A DNA stretch of 27,009 nt, taken from the NCBI GenBank assembly GCA_027345905.1, contig DAIETC010000015.1, positions 1 to 27,009 on the forward strand, given 5' to 3'. Of this stretch, positions 1 through 9,987 are shown piece after piece (positions within the stretch are counted from its first letter, which is position 1; every line of letters begins with the position of its first letter). This stretch comes from Kineosporiaceae bacterium (GTDB lineage Bacteria; Actinomycetota; Actinomycetes; Actinomycetales; Angustibacteraceae). The position numbers and the translations under genes were made by a program. Under the pieces are notes generated by a model, which saw nothing but the letters and a program-made list of their open reading frames with translations, made no database searches and had not been told where the DNA came from.

Positions 1-1767
<1,767 letters not shown>

Positions 1768-1768
1768 A

Positions 1769-1784
1769 CCGGCCAGAGTGCCGG
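1769..1784 (+). terminator. Short hairpin right after uvrB
   Basis: CCGGC (1769-1773) and GCCGG (1780-1784) form a perfect 5-bp stem with a 6-base loop directly after the uvrB stop. There is no T-tract, so it is at best a weak or factor-assisted terminator and may be chance in such GC-rich DNA. Confidence 0.25.
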
Positions 1785-1812
1785 CGCCTGACGCGCTATG
1801 GTGCAGGGGTAC

Positions 1813-1916
1813 TTCGAAGGGGAGTATTCCCGCGCGGTTACCTCGTCATCACGGAGCGTCGGCCGCTGGCCACCGCGTCCCGGGGGACCGGCCCACGGGC
1901 GGAAGAGACCTTCGGC
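1813..1916 (+). promoter_or_regulatory. yybP-ykoY (manganese) riboswitch aptamer upstream of terC
   Basis: The 203-base gap between uvrB and the TerC gene carries the two conserved ends of this aptamer. The 5' part reads CGAAGGGGAGTA (1815-1826) and the 3' part GAGACCTTCG (1905-1914). CGAAGG (1815-1820) pairs perfectly with CCTTCG (1909-1914) as the closing stem P1, leaving GGAGTA and GAGACC as the facing internal loops. CGCGGT (1833-1838) can pair with ACCGCG (1872-1877) as an inner stem, and a conserved-looking CGTCA lies at 1844-1848. This riboswitch class binds Mn2+ and typically precedes TerC/Alx-type and other metal-efflux genes, exactly the context here. A possible -10 (TATGGT, 1797-1802) lies just upstream. 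The assignment is by eye; a covariance-model search would settle it. Confidence 0.8.
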
Positions 1917-1966
1917 AGCAGCGCGCAGCGCCCGCGGCGATGCGTCCCGACTGACCGGAGGTAACC
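1836..1966 (+). promoter_or_regulatory. Predicted anti-SD / SD pairing of the terC riboswitch
   Basis: GGTTACCTC at 1836-1844, inside the aptamer, is the exact reverse complement of GAGGTAACC at 1958-1966, which contains the terC Shine-Dalgarno. The upstream strand shares bases 1836-1838 with the inner aptamer stem CGCGGT/ACCGCG, so the two pairings exclude each other. This suggests a translational switch: ligand-folded aptamer leaves the SD free, ligand-free RNA hides it. The complementarity is seen directly; the mechanism is inferred. Confidence 0.65.
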
Positions 1967-1970
1967 CCCC

Positions 1971-2954
1971 TTGAACGTGCCTACCTGGGTCTGGCTGGTG
2001 AGCGTCGCCGTCGCCGTCGCCTTCCTGCTAGCCGACGTGCTGGTGATCGGCCGGCGCCCGCACGAGCCGACGATGGGCGAGGCCGGCCGCCACCTGGCCT
2101 TCTTCGTCGGCGCCGCGGTGCTGTTCGGTGTGGGCGTCGCCGTGTTCGCCGGCGGCCGGTATGCCAGCGAGTACTACGCCGGCTGGCTCACCGAGTACTC
2201 GCTGTCGGTCGACAACCTGTTCATCTTCCTGATCATCATGGGCAAGTTCGCGGTGCCCCGGCACCTGCAGCAGAGCGCCCTGCTGGTCGGCATCATGCTG
2301 GCGCTGGTGTTCCGGGGGGTCTTCATCGCCCTGGGTGCGGCAGCCATCGAGAACATCAGCTGGATCTTCTACCTGTTCGGCGCCTTCCTGGTCTACACCG
2401 CGGTCAAGCTCGCCCGCGAGGGCAAGGCGGACGAGGCAGACTTCCACGACAACGCCCTGATCGTCTGGGCCCGCAAGCACCTGTCCGCCACCGACGAGTA
2501 CCACGGCACCAGACTCACGATCCGCCGCGACGGGAAGCGGCTGGTCACCCCCATGCTCTTGGTGCTGATCGCCCTGGGCACGACCGACCTGCTCTTCGCG
2601 CTCGACTCGATCCCGGCGATCTACGGGTTGACCAAGGAGCCGTACCTCGTTCTGATGGCCAACATCTTCGCCCTGATGGGACTACGGCAGCTGTACTTCC
2701 TGATCGGCGGCCTCCTGACTCGCCTGGTGTACCTGAATCTGGGCCTTTCGTTCCTGCTGCTCTTCATCGGGGTCAAGCTCATCCTGCATGCGCTGCACCA
2801 GAACGAGCTACCCTTCGTCAACGGTGGCCATTCCGTGAGCTGGGCACCGGAGATTCCCATCTGGCTCTCGCTGGCGGTGATCGTCACCACCTTGGTCGGC
2901 ACCGCCGTAGCCAGCCTGGCCAAGACCCGGCTCGCAGACAGGGTGGTGCGCTGA
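1971..2954 (+). CDS. TerC/Alx-family integral membrane protein, probable Mn2+ exporter
   Basis: A 327-residue TerC-family protein, close to the usual length of about 320. Hydrophobic segments run through most of the chain. The family's acidic membrane motifs are present: SLSVDNLFIFLIIMGKF near residue 80 and DLLFALDSIPAIYGLT near residue 210. Their Asp residues are thought to bind metal. Members such as E. coli Alx export manganese and others are linked to tellurite resistance. The start is TTG at 1971 because GGAGGT (1957-1962) sits 8 bases before it; GTG at 1977 is a less well-spaced alternative. The manganese riboswitch upstream supports a role in Mn2+ homeostasis. An MFS gene follows after 2 bases in the same operon. 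Substrate is inferred from the family and the riboswitch. Confidence 0.9.
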   Translation: MNVPTWVWLVSVAVAVAFLLADVLVIGRRPHEPTMGEAGRHLAFFVGAAVLFGVGVAVFAGGRYASEYYAGWLTEYSLSVDNLFIFLIIMGKFAVPRHLQQSALLVGIMLALVFRGVFIALGAAAIENISWIFYLFGAFLVYTAVKLAREGKADEADFHDNALIVWARKHLSATDEYHGTRLTIRRDGKRLVTPMLLVLIALGTTDLLFALDSIPAIYGLTKEPYLVLMANIFALMGLRQLYFLIGGLLTRLVYLNLGLSFLLLFIGVKLILHALHQNELPFVNGGHSVSWAPEIPIWLSLAVIVTTLVGTAVASLAKTRLADRVVR

Positions 2955-2956
2955 AC

Positions 2957-4177
2957 GTGACCGCGACCCCCAGCGACCCGCCCGGTCGTTGGGCAGCCCT
3001 CGGCGTCCTGGCGCTCGCGACCTTGTTGTCGATGACGACCTGGTTCTCGGCGTCCGCGGTGCTGCCTCAGCTGCGGCACCTGTGGCACCTGGGGGATGCA
3101 GGCGCCGCCGCGCTGACCCTCGCGGTGCAGCTCGGGTTCGTCACCGGAGCGCTGGTCGCGGCGGCGACGAACGCGGCCGACCTGGTGGCCGCGCGCACCC
3201 TCATCCAGATGGCCGCCTACGGTGCTGCCGCCGTCAACCTGGGACTGCTCCTTGTGAACAGCGCCTTGCCCGCGGTTGCGCTTCGGTTCGTCACGGGAGT
3301 CTTCCTGGCCGGGGTCTACCCGCCGGCCCTGCGCCAGATGGGCACCTGGTTTCGGCAAGCGCGTGGCACCGCCCTGGGGGTCATGGTCGGCGCCCTCACC
3401 CTCGGGTCGGCCCTGCCACATCTGGTGAACGGTCTTGGCGGGACGAACTGGCGCGCCGTCATCGTCAGCACGAGCGTCCTGACCGCCACCGGCGGCCTGC
3501 TGGCCGGTCGCCTGGTGCACGACGGGCCGTTCCCGTTCCCCCGGGCGGTCTTCGACCCCCGTCAGGTCGGCAAGGTGCTTGCGAGCCCCGGCGTGCGGCT
3601 GGCCACGATCGGGTACTTCGGGCACATGTGGGAGCTCTACGCGATGTGGGCGTGGTTCGTCGTGTTCGCCAGCTCGACGATCGCGGCACACGGTTACCGG
3701 CCGACGTCGAGCGCACCGCTGCTCACGTTCGCGGTCATCGGGGTGGGCGCCGTCGGCTCCTGGCTGGGCGGGGTCGTCGGCGACAGCTGGGGTCGTACCC
3801 GTTCGACGATCCTGGCCATGGGCGTGTCCGGCACCTGCGCCGTCGTCATCGGGCCGTTGCGCACCGGCCCGCTGTGGCTGTTCGTCGTGGTGGCCCTGCT
3901 GTGGGGCCTGACGGTGGTCGCCGACTCCGCCCAGTTCTCGACGATGGTCACCGAGCTCAGCGACCAGCGGTACGTCGGCACCGCCCTGACTCTGCAGCTG
4001 GCCGTCGGGTTCACCCTCACGACGGTCACCATCGCCCTGGTCCCCGCCGCCCAGCACCTGCTGGGCTGGGGGTGGGTGTTCGCCATCCTGGCTCCGGGCC
4101 CACTGCTGGGCATCGTCGCGATGCTGCGGCTGCGCCGGCTGCCGCAGGCGCTGCTCATCGCGGGGGGTCGGCGCTGA
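2957..4177 (+). CDS. MFS permease, co-operonic with terC
   Basis: A 406-residue polytopic protein with the look of a 12-helix major facilitator: an N-terminal half from about residue 12 (ALGVLALATLLSMTTWFSA), a loop with MGTWFRQARGTALGVMVGA near residue 130, a short central hydrophilic stretch near 190-210, and a second half ending RLRRLPQALL. GTG at 2957 follows the terC stop by 2 bases, so the two are almost surely co-transcribed and coupled. The chain resembles the nitrate/cyanate-type MFS branch only in general features; I cannot name a substrate. Sharing a transcript with a riboswitch-controlled TerC gene suggests metal or stress-related transport, which is inference. It converges on the hydrolase at 4179, with one base between the stops. 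Confidence 0.85.
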   Translation: MTATPSDPPGRWAALGVLALATLLSMTTWFSASAVLPQLRHLWHLGDAGAAALTLAVQLGFVTGALVAAATNAADLVAARTLIQMAAYGAAAVNLGLLLVNSALPAVALRFVTGVFLAGVYPPALRQMGTWFRQARGTALGVMVGALTLGSALPHLVNGLGGTNWRAVIVSTSVLTATGGLLAGRLVHDGPFPFPRAVFDPRQVGKVLASPGVRLATIGYFGHMWELYAMWAWFVVFASSTIAAHGYRPTSSAPLLTFAVIGVGAVGSWLGGVVGDSWGRTRSTILAMGVSGTCAVVIGPLRTGPLWLFVVVALLWGLTVVADSAQFSTMVTELSDQRYVGTALTLQLAVGFTLTTVTIALVPAAQHLLGWGWVFAILAPGPLLGIVAMLRLRRLPQALLIAGGRR

Positions 4178-4178
4178 G

Positions 4179-4844
4179 CTACCAGCCGCGCGCCCGCCAG
4201 GCGGCGAGCTGAGGCCGCTCGGTGCCCAGCTGGGTGTCGGCGCCATGACCGGGATAGACCCAGGTCTGGTCCGGCAGGACGTCGAACAGCCGGTGCTCGA
4301 CGTCCTCGATCAGCGCGGCGAACCGATGCGGGTCGTTGTCGGTGTTCCCTACGCCGCCGGGGAACAGCGAGTCGCCGGTGAAGGCGTGCGCAGAGCCTGC
4401 CGGGTCGCGATAGACCAGCGCGACCGACCCCGGCGTGTGCCCCCGAAGGTGCGCCACCTCTAGGGTCACCTGCCCGAAGCGCACCTCGTCGCCGTGCTCC
4501 AGCGGCTGGTCGACCGGCACCGGCAACCCCTGCGCGTCGGCGCTGCCCGCGGCGGTTCGTGCCCCGGTGCGCTCGACCACCTGGCCCAGTGCCCGGTGGT
4601 GGTCCCAGTGCTGGTGCGTCGTGACGACGACGTCGAGCCCGCCCGTGCCCTCGCCCAGGAGCGCGCTCAGGCGCGGGGCGTCGTCCGCGGCGTCGATGAG
4701 CAGCTGCGCGCCGCTCGCCCTGCAGGTCAGCAGGTACGCGTTGTTGTCCTGCGGGCCGACGCTGACCTTGCGAATCACCAGACGTTCGAGCTCGCGTACG
4801 TCCGCGGGCCCACCGGGGCGCACCTTGCCCGTGTACGGACTCAT
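4179..4844 (-). CDS. Metallo-beta-lactamase-fold hydrolase (glyoxalase II-like)
   Basis: A 221-residue single-domain metallo-beta-lactamase fold protein. The zinc motif HxHxDH appears as HQHWDH at residues 77-82. It is followed by GHTPGS, GDSLFPGG with the bridging Asp, and C-terminal YPGHG with the last His ligand. This set is typical of hydroxyacylglutathione hydrolase-like enzymes acting on thioesters. Actinobacteria make mycothiol rather than glutathione, so a mycothiol-linked or other thioester substrate is plausible but not shown. The start is ATG at 4844 (complement). A TAGGCT -10 box ending 6 bases before it fits a leaderless mRNA. The gene is divergent from uvrA, a frequent neighbour in actinobacteria, and shares its regulatory gap of 144 bases. 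Confidence 0.88.
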   Translation of the reverse strand: MSPYTGKVRPGGPADVRELERLVIRKVSVGPQDNNAYLLTCRASGAQLLIDAADDAPRLSALLGEGTGGLDVVVTTHQHWDHHRALGQVVERTGARTAAGSADAQGLPVPVDQPLEHGDEVRFGQVTLEVAHLRGHTPGSVALVYRDPAGSAHAFTGDSLFPGGVGNTDNDPHRFAALIEDVEHRLFDVLPDQTWVYPGHGADTQLGTERPQLAAWRARGW

Positions 4845-4850
4845 CTGCCG

Positions 4851-4856
4851 AGCCTA
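4851..4856 (-). promoter_or_regulatory. Possible -10 box of a leaderless hydrolase transcript
   Basis: On the minus strand TAGGCT is followed by 6 bases and then the ATG, the spacing expected when transcription starts at the A of the start codon. No clear -35 is visible and only AGG resembles an SD, so the call rests on the -10 alone. Confidence 0.35.
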
Positions 4857-4879
4857 ACGCCGGGCGCACCGGTCCGCGG

Positions 4880-4902
4880 CTGTCGGTGCGGCCACTTAGC
4901 AT
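4880..4902 (+). promoter_or_regulatory. RecA-independent DNA-damage promoter (PafBC / RecA-NDp type) of uvrA
   Basis: CTGTCGGTG (4880-4888), exactly 8 bases, then TAGCAT (4897-4902) matches the mycobacterial RecA-NDp consensus TTGTCRGTG-N8-TANNNT at every specified position except the first. This promoter class is activated by PafBC after DNA damage independently of LexA and controls many repair genes. Its place about 85 bases before the uvrA start fits. I saw no LexA palindrome in the gap. Confidence 0.75.
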
Positions 4903-4988
4903 GGTGGGGACGCGCTCGACGCGCCGAGCAGCACCCGCACGACTGCGATCGCCCACCCGTACCCGCACCGCCAGGAGCGACCCCCACC

Positions 4989-7982
4989 GTGGCTGACAGC
5001 CTGATCGTTCGCGGCGCGCGCGAGCACAACCTCAAGGACGTCAGCCTCGACCTGCCCCGCGACGCACTCATCGTGTTCACCGGGTTGTCGGGGTCGGGTA
5101 AGTCCTCGCTCGCGTTCGACACGATCTTCGCCGAGGGTCAGCGCCGGTACGTCGAGTCGTTGTCGGCCTATGCCCGCCAGTTCCTCGGCCAGACGGACAA
5201 GCCCGACGTCGACTTCATCGAGGGCCTGTCTCCCGCGGTCTCCATCGACCAGAAGTCGACCTCGCGCAACCCCCGTTCGACCGTCGGCACCATCACCGAG
5301 GTCTACGACTACCTGCGCCTGCTGTTCGCCCGCGCCGGGCGAGCGCACTGCCCGGTGTGCGGCGAACCGGTCGCCCGCCAGAGCCCCCAACAGATCGTCG
5401 ACCGGCTGCTCGAGCTCCCCGAGGGCACCCGGTTCCAGGTGCTGGCCCCGGTGGTGCGCGCCCGCAAGGGCGAGTACGGCGAGCTGTTGCGCGAGCTGCA
5501 GGCGAAGGGCTTCTCGCGGGCCCGCATCGACGGCACCGTGATCAGCCTCGCGCAGGCGCCGGCGCTGGAGAAGAAGCTCAAGCACTCCATCGACGTGGTG
5601 GTCGACCGGCTCGTCGCCAACCCCACCGCCAAGCGTCGGCTGACCGACTCGATCGAGACCGCGCTCGGCCTCGCCGGGGGAATCGTGCTGGTCGAGCTCG
5701 TCGACGCGGCGCCCGGCGACCCGGCGCGCGAGCGGCGGTTCAGCGAGAAGATGGCGTGCCCGAACGAGCACGAGCTCGGCCTGGACGAGATCGAGCCGCG
5801 CTCGTTCTCGTTCAACAGCCCGTTCGGCGCCTGCCCGGACTGCACCGGTCTGGGCACCCGGCTCGAGGTCGACCCCGAGCTGCTCGTGCCGGACGACGAG
5901 CTGAGCCTCGCGCAGGGAGCCATCGCACCCTGGACCCAGGGCTCGGCCGAGCACTTCCAGCGCCTGATGACGGCGCTGTCCGAGCAGCTCGGCTTCGCCA
6001 TGGACACCCCCTGGCGGGCGTTGCCGCGACGGGCGCGCGACGCGCTGCTACACGGCGAGGACTACCAGGTGCACGTCCGGTACCGCAACCGGTTCGGGCG
6101 TGAGCGTTCCTACTCCAGCGGGTTCGAGGGCGTCGTCCCGTTCGTGCGCCGCCGCCACCTCGAGACCGAGTCCGAGTGGAGCCGCGAGCGGTACGAGGGG
6201 TACATGCGCGAGGTGCCGTGCCCCACCTGCGCGGGCGCCCGGCTCAAGCCCGAGTCGCTCGCGGTCCTGGTCGGCGGTCTGCCGATCTCCGCGGTCTGCG
6301 CCAAGCCCCTGCGCGAGTGTGCGCAGTTCCTGGCCACTCTCGAGCTCAGCGCGCGTGAGCGCCAGATCGCCGAACTGGTCCTCAAGGAGATCCAGGCCCG
6401 GTTGGGCTTCTTGCTGGACGTCGGCCTGGACTACCTCAGCCTGGACCGCCCCTCGGGCACCTTGTCAGGCGGGGAGGCCCAGCGGATCCGCCTCGCCACC
6501 CAGATCGGCTCGGGGCTGGTCGGGGTCTTGTACGTGCTGGACGAGCCGAGCATCGGGCTGCACCAGCGCGACAACCACCGGTTGATCGCCACGCTCACCC
6601 GGTTGCGCGACCTCGGCAACACGCTCATCGTCGTCGAGCACGACGAGGACACCATCGCGCAGGCCGACTGGGTCGTCGACATCGGCCCGGGAGCTGGCGA
6701 GCACGGCGGGCACGTCGTGCACTCAGGGTCGGTGAAGGCGCTGCTCGAGCACGAGACGTCCCTGACCGGTCAGTACCTCTCGCGCCGGCGCGAGATCGCG
6801 CTGCCGACCGCCCGTCGTCCGGCCGACGGACCGCAGATCACCGTCGTGGGCGCGCGTGAGCACAACCTGCTGGACATCGACGTGTCGTTCCCGCTCGGGT
6901 GTCTCGTCGCGGTGACGGGCGTCTCCGGCTCGGGCAAGTCCACGCTGGTCAACGACATCCTGTACCACGTCCTGGCGAACAAGCTGAACGGCGCCCGGCA
7001 CGTCCCCGGTCGACACCGCACGGTCCGCGGTCTTGAGCACCTGGACAAGGTCGTGCACGTCGACCAGAGCCCGATCGGCCGCACCCCGCGCAGCAACCCG
7101 GCGACCTACACCGGCGTCTGGGACCATGTCCGCAAGCTGTTCGCCGCGACCACAGAGGCGAAGGTGCGCGGTTACCTGCCGGGCCGGTTCTCGTTCAACG
7201 TCAAGGGCGGCCGGTGCGAGAACTGCGCCGGGGACGGCACGATCAAGATCGAGATGAACTTCCTGCCGGACGTCTACGTCCCGTGCGAGGTCTGTCACGG
7301 CGCCCGGTACAACCGCGAGACGCTCGAGGTGCACTTCAAGTCCAAGACCGTCGCCGACGTCCTGGCCATGCCGATCGAGGAGGCTGCCGAGTTCTTCGCC
7401 GCCGTGCCGGCGATCAGCCGGCACCTGCGCACCCTGGTCGAGGTGGGGCTGGGCTACGTGCGCCTCGGGCAGCCGGCAACCACCCTGTCGGGCGGTGAGG
7501 CGCAGCGCGTCAAGCTGGCCAGTGAGCTGCAGAAGCGCTCGACGGGGCGCACCGTCTACGTGCTCGACGAGCCCACGACCGGCCTGCACTTCGAGGACAT
7601 CCGCAAGCTGCTGCTCGTCCTGCAGGGCCTGGTCGACAAGGGCAACACCGTGCTGGTGATCGAGCACAACCTCGACGTGATCAAGAGCGCGGACTGGGTG
7701 GTCGACCTCGGGCCCGAGGGTGGGTCGGGCGGTGGCCGGGTGATCGCCGCGGGCACACCCGAGCAGGTGGTCGGTTGCGCGGCGAGCGACACCGGGCAGT
7801 ACCTCGCGCCCGTGCTGACCCAGAGTCCGCCCGTCCGTCGCGGCGCCCCCGGTGCGGTCGTCGAACCTGTCCCCGAGCCGGCGGCGCCGTCGCGTCGAAC
7901 GACGACAAAAACCGCGGGAACGCGGGCGAAGCGGACACCGCTGAAGGGCCGAGGCAGCCGAGCGCCCGCCGTTCGGGACTAG
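4989..7982 (+). CDS. uvrA: UvrABC excinuclease subunit A
   Basis: UvrA is the damage-sensing ABC-type ATPase dimer that delivers UvrB to lesions. Start is GTG at 4989 (MADSLIVRGAREHNL), with AGGAG at 4973-4977; the frame is open further upstream, but that sequence lies antisense to the neighbouring hydrolase and is not UvrA-like. The 997-residue product has Walker A motifs GLSGSGKSS (32-40) and GVSGSGKST (about 643-651), ABC signatures LSGGEAQRIRLA (about 492) and LSGGEAQRVKLA (about 833), and zinc-type CxxC pairs (CPVC, CPDC, CPTC, CENC, CEVC). Helical linker and insertion domains are complete. It is about 50 residues longer than E. coli UvrA through a basic, Pro/Thr-rich C-terminal tail. 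uvrC starts 4 bases after its stop, so the two are likely coupled under the damage promoter upstream. Confidence 0.97.
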   Translation: MADSLIVRGAREHNLKDVSLDLPRDALIVFTGLSGSGKSSLAFDTIFAEGQRRYVESLSAYARQFLGQTDKPDVDFIEGLSPAVSIDQKSTSRNPRSTVGTITEVYDYLRLLFARAGRAHCPVCGEPVARQSPQQIVDRLLELPEGTRFQVLAPVVRARKGEYGELLRELQAKGFSRARIDGTVISLAQAPALEKKLKHSIDVVVDRLVANPTAKRRLTDSIETALGLAGGIVLVELVDAAPGDPARERRFSEKMACPNEHELGLDEIEPRSFSFNSPFGACPDCTGLGTRLEVDPELLVPDDELSLAQGAIAPWTQGSAEHFQRLMTALSEQLGFAMDTPWRALPRRARDALLHGEDYQVHVRYRNRFGRERSYSSGFEGVVPFVRRRHLETESEWSRERYEGYMREVPCPTCAGARLKPESLAVLVGGLPISAVCAKPLRECAQFLATLELSARERQIAELVLKEIQARLGFLLDVGLDYLSLDRPSGTLSGGEAQRIRLATQIGSGLVGVLYVLDEPSIGLHQRDNHRLIATLTRLRDLGNTLIVVEHDEDTIAQADWVVDIGPGAGEHGGHVVHSGSVKALLEHETSLTGQYLSRRREIALPTARRPADGPQITVVGAREHNLLDIDVSFPLGCLVAVTGVSGSGKSTLVNDILYHVLANKLNGARHVPGRHRTVRGLEHLDKVVHVDQSPIGRTPRSNPATYTGVWDHVRKLFAATTEAKVRGYLPGRFSFNVKGGRCENCAGDGTIKIEMNFLPDVYVPCEVCHGARYNRETLEVHFKSKTVADVLAMPIEEAAEFFAAVPAISRHLRTLVEVGLGYVRLGQPATTLSGGEAQRVKLASELQKRSTGRTVYVLDEPTTGLHFEDIRKLLLVLQGLVDKGNTVLVIEHNLDVIKSADWVVDLGPEGGSGGGRVIAAGTPEQVVGCAASDTGQYLAPVLTQSPPVRRGAPGAVVEPVPEPAAPSRRTTTKTAGTRAKRTPLKGRGSRAPAVRD

Positions 7983-7986
7983 TCAC

Positions 7987-9945
7987 GTGGCAGATCCTGT
8001 GACCTACCGCCCAGCAGCCGGCGAGATCCCGCTGGCGCCGGGGGTGTACCGGTTTCGCGACGCGCAGGGCCGGGTCGTCTATGTCGGCAAGGCCAAGAGC
8101 CTTCGTCCCCGGCTCTCGTCGTACTTCCAGGACCTGAGTGCATTACACCCACGCACCCAGTCGATGCTCACCGCGGCGGCCAGCGTGGAGTGGACCGTGG
8201 TCGACACCGAGGTCGAGGCGCTGCAGCTGGAGTACTCCTGGATCAAGGAGTTCGAGCCACGCTTCAACGTCAAGTACCGCGACGACAAGTCCTACCCCTA
8301 CCTGGCGGTGACGATGGGGGAGGCCTTCCCCCGCGTGCAGGTCATGCGGGGCGACAAGCGCAAGGGCACCCGGTACTTCGGCCCGTACAGCCACGCCTGG
8401 GCGATCCGCGAGACCGTCGACCTGCTGTTGCGGGTGTTCCCGGTGCGCACCTGCAGCAACGGGGTGTTCCGGCGCGCCGGGCAGGTGGGCCGCCCCTGCC
8501 TGCTGGGCTACATCGACAAGTGTTCGGCGCCGTGCGTGGGCAAGGTCACCCCCGAGCAGCACCGCGAGCTGGCCGCCGACTTCTGCGACTTCATGGCCGG
8601 CGACACGGGGCGCTTCGTGCGCCGGATCGAACGCGAGATGCGCGCGGCGTCCGCCGGCTTGGACTTCGAGCGCGCGGCGCGCCTTCGAGACGACCTCGGC
8701 GCCCTGCAGCGAGCGCTGGAGAAGAGCGCCGTCGTGCTGCCCGATGCGACCGACGCCGACGTCTTCGCCCTGACCCAGGACGAGCTCGAGGCCGCGGTGC
8801 AGGTGTTCCACGTGCGCGGGGGGCGGGTGCGGGGCCAGCGCGGCTGGGTGGTCGAGAAGGTGGAGGACGTCGGCGTCGCCGATCTCGTCGAACAGCTGCT
8901 GCTGCAGGTCTACGGTGACTCACCCGAGTCCGTCCCGCGCGAGGTCCTGGTGCCCGCGCTCCCGGCCGACGCCGTCCAGGTCGCCGACTGGCTGAGCGGG
9001 CTGCGCGGCTCCCGGGTCGACCTGCGGGTGCCGCAACGAGGCGACAAGCGGGCGTTGCTCGCCACGGTGGAGCGCAACGCCACCCATGCCCTCGCCCTGC
9101 ACAAGACCCGTCGTGCCGGCGACCTGACCACCAGGTCCCAAGCCCTGCAAGAGATCCAGGACGCGCTCGCCCTGCCCGAGGCGCCGCTGCGGATCGAGTG
9201 CTACGACGTGTCCAACCTGCAGGGCACGCAGGTGGTGGCCTCGATGGTGGTCTTCGAGGACGGCCTGGCGCGCAAGAGCGAGTACCGCCGGTTCGCCGTC
9301 CGCGGTACCGATGGCCACGACGACACGGCGTGGATGCGAGAGGTGCTCACCCGGCGCTTTCGCCGGCACGTGGACGACCAGGCGGCCCTGGCGCAGGCTG
9401 CGGAAGCACCGCCCGGGCCCAGCGCCGTCGATCCCGACACCGGTAAGCCCCGGCGGTTCGCCTACGCCCCGAACCTGGTGGTCGTCGACGGCGGCCCCCC
9501 CCAGGTCAGCGCCGCGCACGACGCTCTGGAGTCGCTCGGGGTTCACGACGTCGCGCTGGTCGGGCTGGCCAAGCGACTCTAAGAGGTCTGGCGCCCCGGT
9601 GCGCCGCACCCGGTGGTACTACCCCGCGCGAGCCAGGGCCTGTACCTGCTGCAGCGCGTCCGCGACGAGGCGCACCGGTTCGCCATCGGCTACCACCGTC
9701 AACGTCGGTCCAGGGCCATGACCGCCAGCGTGCTGGACGACGTCCCCGGCCTGGGCGCGGCGCGCCGGGCCGCGCTGCTGCAACACTTCGGTTCGCTGAA
9801 GAAGGTCCGGCTGGCCACCGTCGAGCAGATCGCCGAGGTTCCCGGTATCGGGCAGGCGACCGCGCGCGCCGTCGTCCGTGCGCTTGGTGAGCAGCGGGCG
9901 GCACCCGCGGTGAACATGGCGACCGGTGAGGTCCTGGACGACTGA
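7987..9945 (+). pseudogene. uvrC: UvrABC excinuclease subunit C, interrupted by in-frame TAA at codon 532
   Basis: UvrC makes both incisions in nucleotide excision repair. From GTG 7987 the frame encodes the N-terminal GIY-YIG nuclease (GVYRF...VYVGKAKSLRPRL, residues about 19-50 onward), a UVR domain (about 210-245), and the RNase H-like nuclease starting near YDVSNLQG (Asp407) and VVVDGG (Asp501). At 9580-9582 TAA replaces the usual Glu codon in AKRL-E-EVW. The same frame then continues without shift (EVWRPGAPHPVVLPR) through DEAHRFA (His563) and tandem helix-hairpin-helix motifs to TGA at 9943-9945, 652 codons in all. The 531-residue product would lack the conserved His and the HhH DNA-binding region, hence probably 5' incision. 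A GTG at 9613 could restart a 110-residue C-terminal piece. TAA ends no other gene here. It could be a true nonsense mutation, an assembly error or a split gene. Confidence 0.85.
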
Positions 9946-9961
9946 GCGCCCTGGTTAGGCT
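9934..9961 (+). promoter_or_regulatory. Weak candidate promoter for rapZ-yvcK
   Basis: CTGGAC (9934-9939), a 16-base spacer and TAGGCT (9956-9961) lie 26 bases before the rapZ start. This would make rapZ independent of uvrC. The match to -35 is loose, so confidence is low. Confidence 0.3.
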
Positions 9962-9987
9962 GGGCGCACCAGCAGAGAGGACGTCCG

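Noticed and set aside
2621..4246. Long minus-strand open frame over terC and the MFS gene
   Set aside because: Composition is Gln/Arg/Gly/Pro repeats with no domain; the plus-strand membrane proteins explain the sequence.
4494..4988. Open frame extending uvrA upstream by 165 codons
   Set aside because: It lies antisense to the metallo-beta-lactamase gene, is not UvrA-like, and the GTG at 4989 has an SD and the conserved N-terminus.
4845..4988. LexA/SOS box before uvrA
   Set aside because: No GAAC-N4-GTTC palindrome found; the PafBC-type motif is the better match.
9580..9582. Programmed recoding (selenocysteine or similar) at the uvrC stop
   Set aside because: The codon is TAA, not TGA or TAG, the residue replaced is Glu, and no recoding structure is visible. 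Mutation or sequence error is simpler.
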